Positions 1 to 8,600 of a stretch of DNA of 64,000 bases are shown piece by piece; positions within the stretch are counted from its first letter, which is position 1; each line of letters starts with the position of its first letter. This stretch comes from Cumulibacter soli (GTDB taxonomy: Bacteria; Actinomycetota; Actinomycetes; Mycobacteriales; Antricoccaceae), in the NCBI RefSeq assembly GCF_004382795.1, contig NZ_SMSG01000004.1:403504-467503 (forward strand), read 5' to 3'. Made by a program: the position numbers and the translations under genes. Under the pieces are notes generated by a model. That model ran no database searches and was not told where the DNA came from. It worked only from the letters and a program-made list of their open reading frames with translations.

Positions 1-1768
1 CGGCCTGTTCCAGACCCTCGGCCAGCGGCGTACGGCCGCCGTGCGGGAGTTGCCGCAGGCAGCGTTCTGCGGCTTCGACCGACGAGGTGGGCGACAAGCT
101 GAGTTCCGCATCGTGGCCACGGAAGGTGACGAGTCCGACCCGGTCACGTTTGCGGTAAGCATCGATCAGCAAGGACAGCACAGCGGCTTTGACTTCTTGC
201 ATCCTCGCCTTGGCGCCCATCGAACCGGATGCGTCGACCGCGAGCAGCACGAGGTTGGACTCGCGACCTTGTGTGACGGCGCCGCGCAGATCATCGGCTT
301 GCAGCCGCAATCGCCCGTCGTACGGCGAGCGGATCCGAGCGCGTGCGGCCGCGGTGATCGTAGCCGGAAGATGCAGCCGACGTACGTTCTCAGTGGTCGC
401 CGCGATGGTCCGCCCGTTCTCGGTGAGCGCCCGACTGCGACGCCCAGCCTGACCATTTCCCAGACCACGGATGGTGAAGTTACGTGCGGTGTAAGGCTTT
501 GCGGTATCAGCTATGGCGACGGGAACCGGCCCTGGCTCGTCAGCGGCATGATCGTGCTGCGCGGCGTCATCCGGCGACTGCTGGCTCTGCGCGGAGTCAC
601 GGTTCTGCGGGCCGGAGTCCTGGCGCGTTTCGGGCTGGTCCGGCGTCGACTGTGGGCCTGTCCCGGACTGATCCGGCGCCGGGGGCTGACCGGCTGCGTC
701 CTCGTCGTTCTTTTCAGCCGCAGGGTCTTCAGGTGGGTTCGGATCATCCTCGGGTGGGGTCGGTTCGTCGTCGCCGAGTAATTCCTCAAGCAGGTTTTCG
801 TCGAGACCCGGGGCATCGAACGGGTTGCGGCGTCGGCGGTGCGGTAACGCGAGCCGGGCAGCAGCGCGGACGTCGTCGCGGTTCACCGCATCGCGACCGA
901 ACCAGGCTGCGTGCGCCTTCGCGGTGCGCGCAGTCACGATATCTGCGCGCATCCCGTCGACATCGAATCCTGCGCAGACGCGGGCGATCCGCTCCAGTTC
1001 GGTAATCGGCAGGTCGACGTGCGTCAGCAGTGCCTGTGCGCGCTCAATTCCCACGCGAAGGTCGGTTTGCGCATCGGCGTACTGGGCGGTGAAGGCCTGC
1101 GGATCCGAGTCGAACGCGAGGCGGCGGCGTACGACCTCAACGCGAGTCTGTGGGTCACGGCTGGCCGCGATCTCAACGGTGAGACCGAATCGGTCCAGCA
1201 ACTGCGGGCGCAACTCTCCTTCTTCGGGGTTCATTGTCCCGACCAGGACGATCCTCGCCTCATGCGACACCGAGATTCCGTCTCGTTCGACGGTGTTGCG
1301 GCCCATCGCGGCGGCGTCCAGCAGCACGTCGACCAGGTGGTCGTGCAGCAGGTTGACCTCGTCGACGTAGAGGATGCCGCGGTTGGCCTGCGCCAGCAGG
1401 CCGGGGTCGAAGTCCGCGCGACCATCTCCGAGCGCCTTACGCAGATCGAGGGAGCCTACGACCCGATCTTCGGATGCGCCCACCGGCAACTCTACGAGAC
1501 GTGCCGGGTGTTCGGAGGCGGCTTCGAGGTGCGCGGTTCGGTCCGGGCATGACGGGTCGGGGCGGTGTGGGTCACAGCCGAAGCGGCATCCTTCGATGAC
1601 CTGCTGCCTCGGCAGCACCTCGGCGAGCGCGCGGACCATCGTGGATTTTGCGGTGCCCTTTTCGCCGCGGACCAAAACACCGCCGACGTCCGGAGAGATC
1701 GATGTCAGGATGAGGGCCAACGCCATATCGTCGGCACCGACGATGGCAGAAAATGGGAACTGTTGCAT
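1..1768 (-). CDS. Cobaltochelatase-type AAA+/VWA subunit (ChlID-like), C-terminus beyond window edge
   Basis: Fused BchI/BchD-type protein expected to power cobalt insertion by CobN, encoded on the other side of the cob genes. About 589 residues lie in the window and the reading frame runs off the left edge. Seen: Walker A GEKGTAKST near residue 36, Walker B LYVDEVNLL, a long acidic and Pro/Gln-rich linker, then a VWA domain with the MIDAS motif DASGSMG. The start ATG at 1768 has a strong AGGAGG ribosome site 5 bases upstream. A cobalamin riboswitch precedes it. Actinobacteria commonly pair CobN with this type of ATPase rather than the CobS/CobT chelatase pair of proteobacteria. A magnesium chelatase role is unlikely because no chlorophyll genes are present. 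Confidence 0.9.
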   Translation of the reverse strand, partial: MQQFPFSAIVGADDMALALILTSISPDVGGVLVRGEKGTAKSTMVRALAEVLPRQQVIEGCRFGCDPHRPDPSCPDRTAHLEAASEHPARLVELPVGASEDRVVGSLDLRKALGDGRADFDPGLLAQANRGILYVDEVNLLHDHLVDVLLDAAAMGRNTVERDGISVSHEARIVLVGTMNPEEGELRPQLLDRFGLTVEIAASRDPQTRVEVVRRRLAFDSDPQAFTAQYADAQTDLRVGIERAQALLTHVDLPITELERIARVCAGFDVDGMRADIVTARTAKAHAAWFGRDAVNRDDVRAAARLALPHRRRRNPFDAPGLDENLLEELLGDDEPTPPEDDPNPPEDPAAEKNDEDAAGQPPAPDQSGTGPQSTPDQPETRQDSGPQNRDSAQSQQSPDDAAQHDHAADEPGPVPVAIADTAKPYTARNFTIRGLGNGQAGRRSRALTENGRTIAATTENVRRLHLPATITAAARARIRSPYDGRLRLQADDLRGAVTQGRESNLVLLAVDASGSMGAKARMQEVKAAVLSLLIDAYRKRDRVGLVTFRGHDAELSLSPTSSVEAAERCLRQLPHGGRTPLAEGLEQA

Positions 1769-1778
1769 TTGTCCTCCT

Positions 1779-1945
1779 GGCGAGTGCCTCGCTCGCCGGT
1801 TCGAGCACACCGGCCTCATGGTCGGCGCCGGTTCACGCGATGTCCTGGCTCGTCCACATTCAGTGGCTTCACAGTGGCGGGACCGCTGCGGGATTGACCG
1901 CAATTCCACGCTGTTGAACCTGGTCCATCATGCCATGTGCCCGGT
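1779..1945 (-). promoter_or_regulatory. Cobalamin riboswitch before chelatase ATPase
   Basis: Read on the minus strand, the leader holds the conserved core AGCGGTCCCGCCACTGTGA (1869-1887), preceded by a GGAATTGCGG-like segment and followed by GAGCCAGGAC (around 1843-1852), as in the B12 aptamer. The aptamer is roughly 1825-1945. Between it and the start codon, a 6-bp stem GGCGAG/CTCGCC (1779-1797) directly abuts the AGGAGG ribosome site, which suggests translational control. The outer boundary is approximate. Confidence 0.85.
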
Positions 1946-1985
1946 GCGTGCCTCCCGCGACGGCCTGCCGCCGCGTAGTCGGCAT

Positions 1986-1991
1986 TAGACT
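1986..1991 (+). promoter_or_regulatory. -10 box for leaderless cobL
   Basis: TAGACT lies 7 bases before the GTG at 1999, and no ribosome site is visible. This is the leaderless layout common in actinobacteria. Confidence 0.5.
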
Positions 1992-1998
1992 GTCCGCC

Positions 1999-3192
1999 GT
2001 GATCGAGGTCGTCGGCGTCCAGGCGAGCGGAGTGTCGTCGTTACCCGACGACCTGCGCTCGCTCGTGCTCACTTCCGCAATCGTGGTGAGTTCCCCACGA
2101 TTGCTGGATTCGCTGCCGACAGTCGATGGCCAGCGCCGCGTCGAGTGGCCGCGGCCGTTGTTGGCTGGACTCGACGATCTGCTGGCTACGTTGCCGTTCG
2201 CCGAAGAGACCGTCGTGGTGCTCGCCACCGGCGACCCGCTGGATTCGGGGATCGGTACGACATTGCTCCGGCGCGTCGACCCCGCGCTGATTCGCATCCA
2301 CCCGGCAGTCGGCTCGGCGGCGCAGGCACGCGCGCGAATGGGCTGGTCCAGCACCTCGGCCGACGTGCTTTCCCTGGTCTCGACGCCGGTGTACGCCGCC
2401 CGGCGTTACTTCACTCCCGGACGGCGCCTTCTGGTGCTCTCGGCGGACGAATCGACCCCGCCGGCGCTCGCAGCGGAACTGCGGGACACGGGTTGGGGAG
2501 ACGCGACCCTGACCGTGCTGGGCAACCTGGGTGCCGACAACGAATCGCGCGATGAGTTCGTGGCCGATTCTGGCGTTGGCGGGGAACTGCCGCGGCTGAA
2601 CATCGTCGCCGTCGAATTGCCCGCAGGCCCAACCGTTGGCACCTCACCCGGGCGTGCGGACGAGTCGTTCGAGAACGACGGCCAGCTGACGAAGCGCGAG
2701 ATTCGCGCGTGCGCACTCGCGGCATTGCGCCCCGCACCTGGTCAATTGTTGTGGGATCTCGGTGCTGGCGCGGGTTCGATCGCGATCGAATGGGCGCTCC
2801 ACGACGCGCGGTGTCGGGCTATCGCGGTCGAACGAAATACCGAACGCGCGGCACGAATCGAACGCAACGTCGCCAGCAACGGTGCGTACGGCGTACAGGT
2901 ACGCACCGGGGCGATCGCCGACGTGATCGCCGATCTACCCAAGCCGGACGCGGTCTTTATCGGCGGTGGCGCGGACGCGGACACGATCGATGCTGCATGG
3001 GCAGCCCTCGGCTGCGGAGGTCGTCTCGTCGTCCACACCGTCACCCTGGAGACTGAGCAACTCGTCATCGAGGCCGCGCGGAAGTACGGCGGCAAACTGC
3101 GCCGCATCGTGGTGGAACGGGCCGAGCCGCTGGGGCGGTTCCTGGCCTGGAAACCGGCACGACCAGTTGTCGAGTGGGCCGTTACCCGCTAG
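1999..3192 (+). CDS. cobL: Precorrin-6Y C5,15-methyltransferase (decarboxylating)
   Basis: Methylates precorrin-6Y at C5 and C15 and decarboxylates the C12 acetate, giving precorrin-8X. The 397-residue protein has a CbiE-type methylase half followed by a CbiT-type half with the SAM-binding motif DLGAGAGSIAIEWAL near residue 253. An in-frame ATG at 1930 exists, but it would add 23 unlikely residues over the opposite-strand riboswitch. The GTG at 1999 sits 7 bases behind a TAGACT box and fits the family N-terminus. It leads a short operon with cobM. Confidence 0.92.
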   Translation: MIEVVGVQASGVSSLPDDLRSLVLTSAIVVSSPRLLDSLPTVDGQRRVEWPRPLLAGLDDLLATLPFAEETVVVLATGDPLDSGIGTTLLRRVDPALIRIHPAVGSAAQARARMGWSSTSADVLSLVSTPVYAARRYFTPGRRLLVLSADESTPPALAAELRDTGWGDATLTVLGNLGADNESRDEFVADSGVGGELPRLNIVAVELPAGPTVGTSPGRADESFENDGQLTKREIRACALAALRPAPGQLLWDLGAGAGSIAIEWALHDARCRAIAVERNTERAARIERNVASNGAYGVQVRTGAIADVIADLPKPDAVFIGGGADADTIDAAWAALGCGGRLVVHTVTLETEQLVIEAARKYGGKLRRIVVERAEPLGRFLAWKPARPVVEWAVTR

Positions 3193-3222
3193 ATCATCTA
3201 TATAGAGGCAGTTCGAAGGATT

Positions 3223-3963
3223 ATGACCGTTCACTTCATCGGCGCCGGACCGGGTGCGCACGACCTGCTGACCCTGCGCGCGGTACGACTGATGGAGTCA
3301 AGCCCGGTGTGTCTGTATGCCGGCACTTACCTGGACCGGGCCGTACTGGAGCACTGTCCACCCGACGCGGAGTTGATCGATACCCAGCACCTCAACCTCG
3401 ACGACATCATTGAGGTGATGGTGCGCGCGCACGGCGCCGGGCGGGATGTCGCACGGCTGTGCTCCGGCGACCCGTCGGTGTACTCGGCCGTCGCCGAACA
3501 GGCGCGTCGCCTCGACCGCGCCGGTATCGCCTGGGACGTCACCCCCGGCGTTCCGGCGTACGCCGCGACGGCCGCCATCGTGGGGCGCGAATTGACTGTC
3601 CCCGAGGTCACGCAGTCGGTGGTGTTAACCCGCGCCCAGCGAGACTCGACCAAGATGCCCTCGACCGAGCAGTTGGCGTCGTTTGCGCAGACCCGCGCCT
3701 CGCTGGTGCTGCACCTGGCGATTCGACACGTGCGGCTGCTCGCTGGCGAACTGGTCGAGTACTACGGCGCTGATTGTCCGGTCGTTGTCGGCTCGCAGGT
3801 CAGCCAGCCGAGCGAATTGATCTTGCGCGGAACGCTTGCCGATATCGCTGATCGGGTTGAGGAACATGGCCTCACCCAAGCCGCGGTGATCATCGTGGGC
3901 TGGGCGCTGGATGCCGAAGGTTTCATCGAGTCACACCTATATCGGTCTCGCCGGACGTCCTAG
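3223..3963 (+). CDS. cobM: Precorrin-4 C11-methyltransferase
   Basis: SAM-dependent methylase that turns precorrin-4 into precorrin-5 in the oxygen-dependent corrin pathway. The 246 residues match the family length. Seen: the N-terminal tetrapyrrole-methylase motif GAGPGAHDLLTLRA (residues 7-20) and SGDPSVYS near residue 81. It lies 30 bases after cobL with a GAAGGA ribosome site, so the two are probably co-transcribed. It converges with cobIJ. CbiF is the anaerobic equivalent; CobG and CobF nearby support the aerobic name. Confidence 0.92.
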   Translation: MTVHFIGAGPGAHDLLTLRAVRLMESSPVCLYAGTYLDRAVLEHCPPDAELIDTQHLNLDDIIEVMVRAHGAGRDVARLCSGDPSVYSAVAEQARRLDRAGIAWDVTPGVPAYAATAAIVGRELTVPEVTQSVVLTRAQRDSTKMPSTEQLASFAQTRASLVLHLAIRHVRLLAGELVEYYGADCPVVVGSQVSQPSELILRGTLADIADRVEEHGLTQAAVIIVGWALDAEGFIESHLYRSRRTS

Positions 3964-4021
3964 TCGTCTGAGCTGCGCGGGTACGAACCAGCCGTGATGT
4001 CACCGACGAGCTGAGTCGGCG

Positions 4022-5623
4022 TCAGCCGGTGACGAACCGGGGCGTCCAGGCTTGGCCACCTCGGGCGAGTCGGGTGCTGGAGGCGCCGATGATCACCAAC
4101 GTCGACATATCCACCTGCTCTGGGTCGAACTCCCCCAGCGTGGTCACTGTCAACGATTCGCCATCGCGCCCGACGTTGCGCGCCAGCACAACAATGCGCT
4201 CGGGCGGCGCCACCTCCAGCAGTGCTGTCTTCGCCAGAGCAAGTTGATCCGGGCGGCTGCGCGAACGCGGGTTGTAGAACGCCATCGCGATGTCAGCGGC
4301 CGCGCATGCTTGGATGCGGCGTACGACGACCTCCCATGGCTTAAGCCGATCGGACAGCGAGATCAGCGCATGGTCGGCGCCCAGCACGGCCCCCGCGAGC
4401 GCGGCAGCCGCGTGGGCCGCGGTCAGGCCCGGGACGACCTGGATATCGATGCCCGCGAATCGTTCGTCGCCCTCAGCGGCCTCAAAGACCGCCGATGCCA
4501 TGCCGAATACTCCGGCATCACCGCCGGAGACCACCGCGACAGACTCGCCGCTCATCGTTAGGTCGAGGGCGAGCCGGCCGCGGTCGACCTCGACCGTATT
4601 GCCGCTGACGTGCCGCTGTAGCCCTTCGCGTTGTGGAACGCGCGCGACGTACGGCGCGTATCCGATCACGTGCTGCACCGTATTCAGGACATCGCTGGCT
4701 TCCGGCGTGAGCCAGCGGTCCGGGCCAGGGCCGAGTCCAACGACGTACACCGTGGCAGTTTCGTCGTGCGGTGCTGGCTCGTGCGCGTCGGCGGCGGGAT
4801 TCTGTCCGCCGGTAGAGCCTTGACCCTCAGCGCGGACGGCCTCGTCACGTCCGGCCGAGTCGGCGCGTCCGGCCGAGTCGGCGCGGAGGTCCTCGCCGGT
4901 AACGACCACGATCGACATATAGGGCACCGTCTGCGGGTCGACGTCCGCCAGCGGCAGTACTCGTTGCTGCGCACTACTAGCGCGCTCGACGTACCAGGCT
5001 CGCTGGAGGACCCCGGCCTGCCTCGCGGCCTCGCGGACGTCCTGAAAGGTGCGACCGAGTTTCATGATGACGGCGGCCTGAGTATCTGCCAGGCGGCGGG
5101 CGAGCTCGGGAACGCCGAGGGTTCCCGGGAGTACGGTGAGCGTGTCCTCGTGACGGCACAGTCCAGTCGCGACGGCGGCCGACGCCGCACTCATCGAGGT
5201 CACACCCGGGACGACGGTGCTTGGGAATCGCGGCGAGAGCAGGTCGTGTACGTACATGAATGAGCCATAGAACAATGGGTCACCCTCGGCGAGGACGACG
5301 ACCGAACGGCCCGCCCGCAGATGAACTTCGAGCCGGGCGGCGCATTCCTCGTAGAAGTCAGCCATATCGGTGTAGTAGCCGCGGCGGCTCTCACCGGTGG
5401 TAACGGGGTAGACCAGCGACTCCTCGATGACATCGCCGATCAGGTGTGCTGCAATACCGCGAGCGATCGACGGACGAGATGCCGAACCTTGGTGGTAGGC
5501 GATGACGTCCGCGGAGCCGATCAGCGCGGCTGCGCGCAGCGTAATCAGTCCGGCGTCTCCCGGCCCGACGCCCACACCGTACAAGTGTCCCGGCTCAGCT
5601 TGCATATCTTCGAACGCGCTCAT
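4022..5623 (-). CDS. cobIJ: Fused precorrin-2 C20- and precorrin-3B C17-methyltransferase
   Basis: One 533-residue protein carries two corrin methylases. CobI (about residues 12-243, GVGVGPGDAGLITLRA) makes precorrin-3A. CobJ (about 288-533, VVGLGPGPDRWLTPEA, then a YNPRSRSR motif) does the ring-contracting C17 methylation to precorrin-4. CobG supplies the precorrin-3B that CobJ needs. This fusion is usual in actinobacteria. The Ala/Asp/Gly-rich linker (about 244-287) contains a perfect 18-bp DNA duplication. It lies 25 bases downstream of cobH in the same operon. Confidence 0.93.
   Translation of the reverse strand: MSAFEDMQAEPGHLYGVGVGPGDAGLITLRAAALIGSADVIAYHQGSASRPSIARGIAAHLIGDVIEESLVYPVTTGESRRGYYTDMADFYEECAARLEVHLRAGRSVVVLAEGDPLFYGSFMYVHDLLSPRFPSTVVPGVTSMSAASAAVATGLCRHEDTLTVLPGTLGVPELARRLADTQAAVIMKLGRTFQDVREAARQAGVLQRAWYVERASSAQQRVLPLADVDPQTVPYMSIVVVTGEDLRADSAGRADSAGRDEAVRAEGQGSTGGQNPAADAHEPAPHDETATVYVVGLGPGPDRWLTPEASDVLNTVQHVIGYAPYVARVPQREGLQRHVSGNTVEVDRGRLALDLTMSGESVAVVSGGDAGVFGMASAVFEAAEGDERFAGIDIQVVPGLTAAHAAAALAGAVLGADHALISLSDRLKPWEVVVRRIQACAAADIAMAFYNPRSRSRPDQLALAKTALLEVAPPERIVVLARNVGRDGESLTVTTLGEFDPEQVDMSTLVIIGASSTRLARGGQAWTPRFVTG
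4848..4883 (-). repeat. Two identical 18-bp tandem units in the cobIJ linker
   Basis: Positions 4848-4865 and 4866-4883 are identical and encode a doubled ADSAGR peptide between the CobI and CobJ domains. The frame is kept, so linker length can vary without harm. Confidence 0.85.
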
Positions 5624-5648
5624 ATCTAGAGTTCCCGTGCGTACGTGG

Positions 5649-6320
5649 CTAGGCCAGCTCGTCGGCGACCGCGAGCGCGTTCAACGTCGCCGCTGCCATC
5701 GCCGAACCCCCGCGGCGCCCGTGCACAACGACCCACGGGATTTGCGAGCCGTCGGGAAGTACGTGCTCGGCCAGCGCGCGCTTCGACTCGGCGGAACCGA
5801 TGAAGCCAACCGGCATGCCCACGATCGCCGCGGGCGTCGGTGCGCCCTCATGCAGCATCTCGAGCAGGTGGAACAACGCGGTGGGCGCGTTCCCGATCGC
5901 GACGACAGCTCCGTCCAGGTGCGGCTCCCACAGCGAGACTGCCGCCGCCGCGCGAGTCGTCGACCAGTCCGCGGCGAGGGCCGGCACCGCTTCGTTGCGC
6001 AACGTGCAGATGATGTCGTTGTCGGCGGGCAACCGACGCCTGGTGACCCCCGAGGCCAGCATGTTGGAGTCAGAGAGGATCGGGGCACCGGAGCGCAGCG
6101 CGGCGCGGGCGGCAGACACGACGTCGGGGTGTGCGGCGATCTCGCCGACGATGTCGACATCGCCCGCGGCATGGATGATCCGGGTAGCGACGACGTCCAT
6201 GTCTGCCGGTAGTGCGCTGAGGTCGGATTCGGCGCGGATCGTCGCGAACGAGCGCCGGTAGATCTCCGCGCCGTCGGTGAGGTACTCGTAGCGGCGGGCC
6301 GGCCGACGGGGTTCGTTCAT
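5649..6320 (-). CDS. cobH: Precorrin-8X methylmutase
   Basis: Moves the C11 methyl group to C12, producing hydrogenobyrinic acid. The protein has 223 residues. The expected catalytic histidine is H50 in RIIHAAGD, and the conserved GNAPTALF and MPVGFIGSAESK segments are present. It is the first gene of a minus-strand pair with cobIJ, so early, middle and late steps are transcribed together. The upstream region (6321-6628) holds a dispersed palindromic element but no cobalamin riboswitch. Confidence 0.93.
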   Translation of the reverse strand: MNEPRRPARRYEYLTDGAEIYRRSFATIRAESDLSALPADMDVVATRIIHAAGDVDIVGEIAAHPDVVSAARAALRSGAPILSDSNMLASGVTRRRLPADNDIICTLRNEAVPALAADWSTTRAAAAVSLWEPHLDGAVVAIGNAPTALFHLLEMLHEGAPTPAAIVGMPVGFIGSAESKRALAEHVLPDGSQIPWVVVHGRRGGSAMAAATLNALAVADELA

Positions 6321-6426
6321 GCCGAGCAGGCTACTTTAGCGGCCGCTGTGACGGCGATCCCGTGGTGGCCGACGGTGGCTGACGGTCGCCGCAGGTTAGC
6401 GCGGGCTCGTGTCTCGCCAGCGCTCC

Positions 6427-6501
6427 TGCAAAACACGCAACAGAATTGGCATGGCATCGCGCTCTACGCGATGCACCCCCGAATTTTCTGCGTTTTTTGC
6501 A
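6427..6501. repeat. 75-bp dispersed palindromic element, copy A
   Basis: One of three 75-bp copies in the window. The ends pair (TGCAAAA with TTTTGCA, then ACGCA with TGCGT), and an inner hairpin GCATCGCG/CGCGATGC sits in the middle. The 308-base gap 6321-6628 otherwise shows only promoter-like AT-richer DNA and the 12-bp palindrome GTTCGATCGAAC at 6605-6616. Confidence 0.75.
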
Positions 6502-6628
6502 GAGGAGGCATAGTAAGAACAACTCGCTAAGGGAGCATCGTGAGCAGGAACCGCACTAACACGGACTAGACATTCAGGCACGACCTGAAAATATAAACCA
6601 GTAAGTTCGATCGAACACTGGGAGTCGT

Positions 6629-7072
6629 ATGAGTCCGCGCCTCACCCCCTTAGTCGCGATGGTTGGGTTAAGCCTCGGCGCGCTGCTATCCGGGTGCAAT
6701 TCTGATATCGAGCCGGCAGCAACGGAGACGCGAACAGTCACCGTGACCGCGGAGACTGTATCGCCTGAGCCCACCACAGAAGCAGCCGCAACTTCCGTTG
6801 CGCCGCCCGCGACCGCTACTGGGTCCACATCGTCGACCTGGACTTTGCCCGACATGACCGGGACGGTCCTGCAGGATGCACAAGACGCGATGCAGGCCCT
6901 GACCGGAGACCCGTTTTTCGTCACGCTATCTGAGGACGCCAGTGGCCAAGGGCGCATGCAATTAATGGACTCGAACTGGATCGTATGTTCCCAGACGCCA
7001 GCAGCTGGCGAAGAATTCTCCGAGGACACCATTATCACGTTCTTTGCAGTCAAGATCGGCGAGACGTGCTGA
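6629..7072 (+). CDS. Lipoprotein with PASTA-like C-terminal domain
   Basis: A 147-residue secreted protein. The signal peptide ends in the lipobox LLSGC (Cys about residue 23), followed by a Thr/Pro/Ala-rich linker to about residue 70. The last 75 residues (LPDMTGTVLQDAQDAMQAL to QTPAAGEEF) read like a single PASTA-type fold. PASTA domains often bind cell-wall fragments, but a lone domain gives no firm function. A GGGAG ribosome site precedes the ATG. It interrupts the cob genes and has no obvious link to cobalamin. Confidence 0.7.
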   Translation: MSPRLTPLVAMVGLSLGALLSGCNSDIEPAATETRTVTVTAETVSPEPTTEAAATSVAPPATATGSTSSTWTLPDMTGTVLQDAQDAMQALTGDPFFVTLSEDASGQGRMQLMDSNWIVCSQTPAAGEEFSEDTIITFFAVKIGETC

Positions 7073-7094
7073 CGGCCGATGCTGCAAAGGCCGA

Positions 7095-8411
7095 TTAGTC
7101 ACTCGTAACGCTGGATACGGCGATTGCGGCGCGGACGTCCACTACCGATTCAGCGCTCACGACGGTGACGTGCTCGCCGCGCGGTTCGCCGCAGCGTCGT
7201 TCGCAACCGACCAGGTGCAGCCGCGGCAACTTCGAGCCGATCGTCTCGGCGCACTCGCGCGCGAGGCTCAACGTTTCGCTCTGCGCCCGTCCGCAGTACG
7301 GCGCACCGGTGCATGCACTGATCCGTCCCCAGGCGCTCGTATCGTCAACGATCAATCCGGCGGCGGCTAACTGGGCGTCGTACGCTGCGCCGCCGGGAAC
7401 CAGTACTGACCGCCACGGCGTGATCACTACGTGTTCGGTAACCGACTCCATCGCATTCAGGTGCGCAGCTTCCAGCAGCCCCAGTGGGATGCCAGCCACA
7501 AGGTCAGCGCCATACACGCCGGGGCTGAGCGTGGCGCCAGCCGGATCGCCGGGCACCTCAGCCTGCGCGAAACTCCCGCACAGCGGCGACGACTCCGGCA
7601 GATCCCGGATGTTCCACACTCGCTCGTCGGCGCGTTCGGCCAGGAACTGCGCGGCGACGTCCAGCATTGCGCCGAGCGCCTCGTCCGATGAGACGACGCG
7701 GCCGAGCCGCAGCGGACTATGCGTTGCACGGCGGGGATCTTCCTCGACAGCGGGGTTATTTCCCCGCTGCCTATCCGAAACCCCGCGCCCGACACCAGGC
7801 CCCGCCACCGAGTCGGCTCGGCCAAGCAGCAGCACCCCTGACCCGTCACCGGCATCGACGTACGCGACGTCGAACCGCTCATCCAGACCAAGTCCGCTGG
7901 TGTCGGTGAGAAGCATCAAAAACCGCCCCGGCAACCCAGCCAACTCGGGCCTCGAGATCAGCATGCGATCCAATTCGCGAGCCCGCTCGCGCAGTACGGC
8001 GCTACTCGGCGCAGCGAGGATATTCCGCGCGCGCTCATGGGTCAGCGACGGCAGCAGCCCAGCATCAGCGAGGCGTTCAGCGACATCGTCCGGCAGCGGA
8101 TCGGGCAGTCCCCGCACCTGCAGGTTGCCGCGCGTAGTCAATTGAATACGTGGCGTCCCGTAGTCGGCACCGATCTGCAGCAGGGTCCGGAGCGTCCCGA
8201 GCGCGACCTCCCCTCCGGGGACGCGCGCTCGGACAATCAATCCGTCCTCAGCGGCGAATGGTCGCAGGGCCCCTGGGCAACGGTCCGCCCCCAACCGCGC
8301 CGAAAACCCCGCCGAGACCGCACACTCCGCCTCGGGCGCCGCAGGAGCTTCCGACGCGTTGGCGTCGTGTCCAGCGCGAACGCCGGAGGCGGGTGGAGTC
8401 TGTGGGGTCAT
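7095..8411 (-). CDS. cobG: Precorrin-3B synthase
   Basis: Oxygen-dependent monooxygenase that forms precorrin-3B, the step that marks the aerobic B12 route. It has a nitrite/sulfite reductase-like fold of 438 residues with the half-domain motif TTRGNLQVRGL. The C-terminal cysteine set CTGAPYC and GCERRCGEP binds the 4Fe-4S cluster. The ATG at 8411 is chosen because a longer frame to 8558 would run through the opposite-strand riboswitch. A Gln/Asn/Arg-rich insert of about 25 residues near residue 210 looks like a surface loop. It diverges from cobN. Confidence 0.9.
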   Translation of the reverse strand: MTPQTPPASGVRAGHDANASEAPAAPEAECAVSAGFSARLGADRCPGALRPFAAEDGLIVRARVPGGEVALGTLRTLLQIGADYGTPRIQLTTRGNLQVRGLPDPLPDDVAERLADAGLLPSLTHERARNILAAPSSAVLRERARELDRMLISRPELAGLPGRFLMLLTDTSGLGLDERFDVAYVDAGDGSGVLLLGRADSVAGPGVGRGVSDRQRGNNPAVEEDPRRATHSPLRLGRVVSSDEALGAMLDVAAQFLAERADERVWNIRDLPESSPLCGSFAQAEVPGDPAGATLSPGVYGADLVAGIPLGLLEAAHLNAMESVTEHVVITPWRSVLVPGGAAYDAQLAAAGLIVDDTSAWGRISACTGAPYCGRAQSETLSLARECAETIGSKLPRLHLVGCERRCGEPRGEHVTVVSAESVVDVRAAIAVSSVTSD

Positions 8412-8424
8412 CGGTGCCGATGCT

Positions 8425-8594
8425 ACGCGGCGCAAGTACTCTCTATGTCGGTTGATCCGGCGGAACTCGGTGTGATTCCGAGACGGTCCCGCCACTGTGA
8501 GCCTCAGGCAAGTCAGGAACGCCGCATCGACCGCCGCGCCGAATCGTCGACGCGGCACTCGCTACGAACCGGGGCGTGGACACCCCGCGAGGAG
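8425..8594 (+). promoter_or_regulatory. Cobalamin riboswitch before cobN
   Basis: The plus-strand leader contains the B12 core AGACGGTCCCGCCACTGTGA (8481-8500), preceded by a GGAACTCGGTGTGATTCCG segment and followed by CAGGCAAGTCAGGA. The aptamer is roughly 8425-8535. A CGGGG/CCCCG hairpin (8570-8587) lies two bases before the GAGGAG ribosome site of cobN, the same arrangement as at 1779-1797. Confidence 0.85.
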
Positions 8595-8600
8595 ATCTGA

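Noticed and set aside
1930..1998. Longer cobL start at ATG 1930
   Set aside because: The added residues do not fit the family, there is no ribosome site, and the stretch overlaps the opposite-strand riboswitch.
6427..6530. Small CVFC-containing peptide encoded by the 75-bp element
   Set aside because: Reading frames agree only within the element; flanks, starts and stops differ among the three copies, so structure explains the conservation better than coding.
6605..6616. GTTCGATCGAAC palindrome as a LexA site
   Set aside because: The half-sites face the wrong way for the actinobacterial SOS box (CGAAC-N4-GTTCG), so no SOS call is made.
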